In this document: piece after piece, positions 63,546 through 64,000 of the stretch
Position numbering within the stretch: position 1 is the stretch's first letter
How the letters are laid out: each line of letters starts with the position of its first letter
NCBI GenBank assembly: GCA_036523795.1
Contig: DATDDN010000066.1
Coordinates: 1 to 64,000, forward strand
Direction: 5' to 3'
Source: 39-52-133 sp036523795
Lineage (GTDB): Bacteria; Pseudomonadota; Gammaproteobacteria; Burkholderiales; Gallionellaceae
Length of the DNA stretch: 64,000 bases
The notes under the pieces: generated by a model
Database searches by the model: none
What the model saw: only the letters and a program-made list of their open reading frames with translations
What the model was told of the DNA's origin: nothing
Position numbers and translations under genes: made by a program

Positions 63546-64000
63546 GCGACTGGCATCACCTGCCGGTGCAGGCCGTGCTGGAGGCGATGGCTGCCCCTGC
63601 GCAGGGGCTGGAGCATGCCGAGGCGGCACGGCGCCTGGCAAAACATGGCCCCAACCGGCTGCCGCCCGCGCGGCGGCGCGGCCCGCTGCTGCGCTTCCTG
63701 CTGCAATTCCATAACGTGCTGATCTACGTGCTGCTGGGCTCTGCCGCAGTGACGGCCCTGCTTGCCCACTGGGTGGACACCGGCGTGATTGTCGGTGTGG
63801 TGGTGATCAACGCCATCATCGGCTTCATCCAGGAGGGCAAGGCGGAGAAGGCGATGGATGCCATCCGCCGCATGCTCTCCCCCGAGGCCACCGTGTTGCG
63901 TGCCGGCAGTCGCAGCGTGATCCCCGCCGAAGCGCTGGTGCCCGGCGACATCGTGCTGCTGCAGCCCGGCGACAAGGTGCCCGCCGACGTGCGCCTGCTG
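63542..64000 (+). CDS. P-type cation-transporting ATPase (3' end cut by window)
   Basis: The first 153 codons of a P2-type ATPase are present, and the frame is open to the end of the window. They show the cation-ATPase N-terminal domain (LEHAEAARRLAKHGPNRLP), the first membrane pair (LLRFLLQFHNVLIYVLLGSAAVTALL and VIVGVVVINAIIGFIQEGKAEKAMDAI), and the start of the actuator domain with VPGDIVLLQPGDKVPADVRLL. The phosphorylation DKTGT lies outside. Ion specificity is unknown (Ca2+ or other). The ATGA overlap with nhaA implies co-expression for ion homeostasis. Confidence 0.9.
   Translation, partial: MSDWHHLPVQAVLEAMAAPAQGLEHAEAARRLAKHGPNRLPPARRRGPLLRFLLQFHNVLIYVLLGSAAVTALLAHWVDTGVIVGVVVINAIIGFIQEGKAEKAMDAIRRMLSPEATVLRAGSRSVIPAEALVPGDIVLLQPGDKVPADVRLL

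Overview
The window reads as a chromosomal segment from a Gram-negative betaproteobacterium. The best guess, by inference, is a Gallionellaceae-like (Sideroxydans/Gallionella) iron oxidiser. The main reason is a gene cluster at 15.9-25.3 kb that joins an outer-membrane porin to two very large multiheme c-type cytochromes and inner-membrane redox proteins, an arrangement known from neutrophilic Fe(II)-oxidising betaproteobacteria. The coding sequence is dense and mostly GC-rich. No tRNA, rRNA, CRISPR array or prophage was seen.

Layout. 0-5 kb: greB (partial), a small membrane protein, dut-coaBC, and a TonB-dependent receptor broken by one frameshift. 5-11 kb: an unassigned radical SAM protein, radC, and a four-gene MCE/Mla-type lipid ABC transport operon. 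11-15.8 kb: gluQRS carrying an in-frame palindromic repeat, a small secreted protein, clpS-clpA and a cold-shock gene with a clear terminator. 15.9-25.3 kb: the electron-conduit cluster. It holds a ferredoxin/FAD oxidoreductase on the minus strand and, on the plus strand, a cytochrome b-like membrane protein, a 24-heme cytochrome, a 27-heme cytochrome (25 CX2CH plus 2 CX4CH) and a porin with a periplasmic N-terminal half. 25.4-33.6 kb: monomeric isocitrate dehydrogenase, an RluE-type pseudouridine synthase, an FmdB-like protein, a DUF502 protein, aspS, a secreted RNase Sa-like nuclease with a barstar inhibitor, nudB and nadA.

33.6-37.9 kb is an AT-richer accessory islet: two lipoproteins (DUF1566 repeats; a cadherin-like domain plus beta-propeller) and a decayed IS3-family element. 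37.9-48.6 kb: a DUF2339 membrane protein, an EEP hydrolase with cardiolipin synthase B, a terminator-ended possible small RNA, an Atm1-type ABC exporter, PBP7, an outer-membrane barrel, a pirin and a methyltransferase. 48.7-53.1 kb: a translationally coupled operon predicted to make a glucosylglycerate-type compatible solute, with a channel-like membrane protein inside it. 53.1-59.2 kb, minus strand: a histidine phosphatase, then a complete Liv-type uptake operon ending in a fumarylacetoacetase-family hydrolase. 59.4-64 kb: an SDR enzyme, two tiny conserved proteins, a TPR protein, nhaA behind a structured leader, and the start of a P-type cation ATPase.

How the parts fit. The conduit cluster could carry electrons between the outer surface and the quinone/NAD(P)H pools. 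The direction is not readable from sequence, but the genomic flavour suggests Fe(II) oxidation or extracellular electron exchange. Mla-type lipid transport, cardiolipin synthase, PBP7 and beta-barrel genes serve the envelope. The solute operon and nhaA/P-ATPase serve osmotic and ion homeostasis.
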